Shown one piece after another: positions 4,885-6,256 of a stretch of 6,256 nucleotides of DNA. Both the position numbers and the translations under genes were made by a program. The stretch comes from an uncultured Clostridiaceae bacterium (GTDB lineage Bacteria; Bacillota; Clostridia; Lachnospirales; Lachnospiraceae): NCBI GenBank assembly GCA_902477765.1, contig CABSIM010000069.1, forward strand, positions 1-6,256, in the 5' to 3' direction. Within the stretch, counting starts at the first letter, position 1; each line of letters opens with the position of its first letter. The notes under the pieces are model-generated. The model saw only the letters and a program-made list of their open reading frames with translations. It searched no databases and was not told the DNA's origin.

Positions 4885-6193
4885 TCATTTCAGCTACGGA
4901 AAGCTGCTGCGCTTTACTTTCCCGTCTGTCATCATGCTGGTATTTACCTCGGTTTACGGTGTGGTGGACGGTTTCTTTGTATCAAATTATGCAGGGAAGG
5001 CCGCCTTTACGGCGGTCAACTTTATCATGCCGTTTCTGATGATCCTTGGAGCGGCAGGTTTCATGTTCGGCACGGGAGGAGGCGCGCTGATTGCCAAAAA
5101 TCTCGGGCAGGGTCAGAACGGGCGGGCCAATCATCTTTTTTCCATGATTGTCTTTGTTTCCGCTCTCTGCGGAATTGTACTTTCCGCTGCGGGGCTGATT
5201 TTTCTCAGACCGCTGGCAGCCCTGCTGGGGGCCCAGGGACTTCTTCTGGAAAACAGCATACGGTATGCCCGCATTATTCTGCTGGCTGTTCCTGCCTACA
5301 TCCTTCAATATGAATTTCAGTGCCTGTTTGCCACATCCGGCAAGCCTGCTCTGGGACTGTATGTGACGGTTGCCGCAGGAATGACCAACATCATTCTGGA
5401 CGCCCTGTTTGTGGCGGTATTTTCCTGGGGTCTTGAAGGAGCCGCAGCGGCGACTGCCCTCAGCCAGTGCGTAGGCGGAATTGTTCCCCTCATCTATTTT
5501 GCGGTTCCCAATGGAAGTCTTCTGCGGCTGGGCCGTTTCTCATTCAGCAGACATGCGCTCATGCAGGCCTGCGCCAACGGTTCCTCCGAACTTATGAGCA
5601 ACATTTCCATGTCCCTTGTGGGCATGCTCTATAATATTCAGCTTTTAAAATATGCCGGTGAAGACGGTGTTGCCGCCTATGGGGTTCTCATGTATGTCAA
5701 TCTGGTATTTCAGGCAGTATTTATCGGATATTCCGTGGGAGCTGCCCCTGTGGTTTCATACCACTACGGAGCCCAGACACCTCTGGAACTGAGGAACCTT
5801 CTGAAAAAAGGCCTTATTCTCATCAGCAGTTTCTCCGTTTCCATGTTTGCTGCGGCATATTTTCTGGCGGCTCCTCTGGCCCGTATTTTTACTGGATATG
5901 ATCCGGAACTTCTGAATCTGACACTCAGGGGATTCTTTATTTTTTCCTTCTCCTTCCTGTTTGCGGGTTTTTCCATTTTCGGGTCCTCGTTCTTTACCGC
6001 CCTCAACAACGGCCTGGTTTCGGCGGTGATTTCCTTCATGAGAACCCTGCTTTTTCAGACCGTATCCGTCCTGATTTTTCCGGTTTTGCTGGGAGTGGAC
6101 GGCATCTGGTTTTCCACTGTGGCTGCAGAAGCCATGGCAGCTGCCGTTACTGCTTTTCTTCTGAAAATTCAGCGGACCCGCTATCATTATTAA
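4862..6193 (+). CDS. MATE-family multidrug efflux transporter (MepA-like)
   Basis: This 443-residue inner-membrane protein probably exports cationic drugs or metabolites in exchange for Na+ or H+, as characterised MATE pumps do. It has the expected length and roughly twelve hydrophobic segments in two related halves. Family features include VDGFFVSNYAG (35-45) in the first helix region, GGGALIAKNLGQG (72-84) after the second, NGSSELMSNIS (239-249) opening the second half with acidic E243, and GYSVGAAPVVSYHYGA (289-304), the second-half counterpart of the first loop motif. The ATG lies within the end of the repressor gene, with GGGGA at 8 bases, so translation is probably coupled. It follows the repressor in one operon and no separate promoter is visible. 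Substrate cannot be deduced; a MATE exporter of a natural product or oligosaccharide remains possible. Confidence 0.94.
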   Translation: MKSIQLSDHFSYGKLLRFTFPSVIMLVFTSVYGVVDGFFVSNYAGKAAFTAVNFIMPFLMILGAAGFMFGTGGGALIAKNLGQGQNGRANHLFSMIVFVSALCGIVLSAAGLIFLRPLAALLGAQGLLLENSIRYARIILLAVPAYILQYEFQCLFATSGKPALGLYVTVAAGMTNIILDALFVAVFSWGLEGAAAATALSQCVGGIVPLIYFAVPNGSLLRLGRFSFSRHALMQACANGSSELMSNISMSLVGMLYNIQLLKYAGEDGVAAYGVLMYVNLVFQAVFIGYSVGAAPVVSYHYGAQTPLELRNLLKKGLILISSFSVSMFAAAYFLAAPLARIFTGYDPELLNLTLRGFFIFSFSFLFAGFSIFGSSFFTALNNGLVSAVISFMRTLLFQTVSVLIFPVLLGVDGIWFSTVAAEAMAAAVTAFLLKIQRTRYHY

Positions 6194-6256
6194 ATGTCTT
6201 TTCACGGCCGTTTCTTCTGCTGTCCATGGAGCCGGCACCGCAGACAGAAACAGGCG
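6194..6256 (+). other. Downstream flank with an imperfect hairpin
   Basis: After the pump stop codon, TTTCTTCTGC (6211-6220) can pair with 6240-6250 (GCAGA, a bulged C, then AGAAA) around a 19-base loop. This could be the start of a transcription-end structure, but no U tract follows before the window ends at 6256, so it is not called as a terminator. No gene start with a credible ribosome binding site is seen here on either strand. Confidence 0.3.

Noticed and set aside
5756..6238. Minus-strand open frame of 160 codons under the MATE gene
   Set aside because: It is antisense to the membrane protein; the lysine-, glutamine- and serine-rich product is the expected complement of hydrophobic codons. 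No ribosome binding site is seen.

Overview
The window looks like chromosomal DNA from a low-to-moderate GC Bacillota, most likely a gut-type Clostridia (Lachnospiraceae-like). This is inferred from strong AGGAG/GGAGG ribosome binding sites, sigma-A promoters close to consensus, a TTG start codon, U-tailed intrinsic terminators and the kind of proteins encoded. The species cannot be named from the sequence alone. No mobile element, tRNA, rRNA or CRISPR array was seen.

Layout. Positions 1-74 hold no supportable gene. A near-ideal bidirectional terminator (73-125) ends the first gene on the minus strand, a DEAD-box RNA helicase of the DeaD/CsdA/DbpA kind (165-1841). Its leader carries a consensus promoter (1956-1984) followed by an intrinsic-terminator-like hairpin (1899-1939) that lies between the promoter and the start codon. 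This makes it a candidate attenuator. Further right on the same strand is a two-component operon, transcribed histidine kinase (2732-4210) then OmpR-family response regulator (2026-2718), with 13 bases between the genes.

A 191-base divergent region (4211-4401) separates this operon from a plus-strand operon: a MarR-family repressor (TTG start, 4402-4884) and a MATE-family multidrug efflux pump (4862-6193) that overlap by 23 bases. The MarR promoter (-35 TTGACT, 17-base spacer, -10 TATACT) contains two copies of a 16-base palindrome with core TACGATTTCGTA. One fills the spacer and the other sits on the predicted transcription start. This is the architecture of an autorepressed efflux operon and parallels the known MepR-MepA arrangement of Staphylococcus aureus.

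Working together: the kinase and regulator form a complete membrane-sensing phosphorelay pair of unknown stimulus. The MarR protein probably represses itself and the pump until a ligand, or possibly a thiol-reactive agent, releases it. The helicase is a housekeeping/cold-adaptation RNA remodelling factor with its own promoter. I see no entirely new system. The most interesting signals are the helicase leader terminator, the tandem MarR operators, the cysteine-rich MarR protein and the unclassified sensor domain of the kinase.
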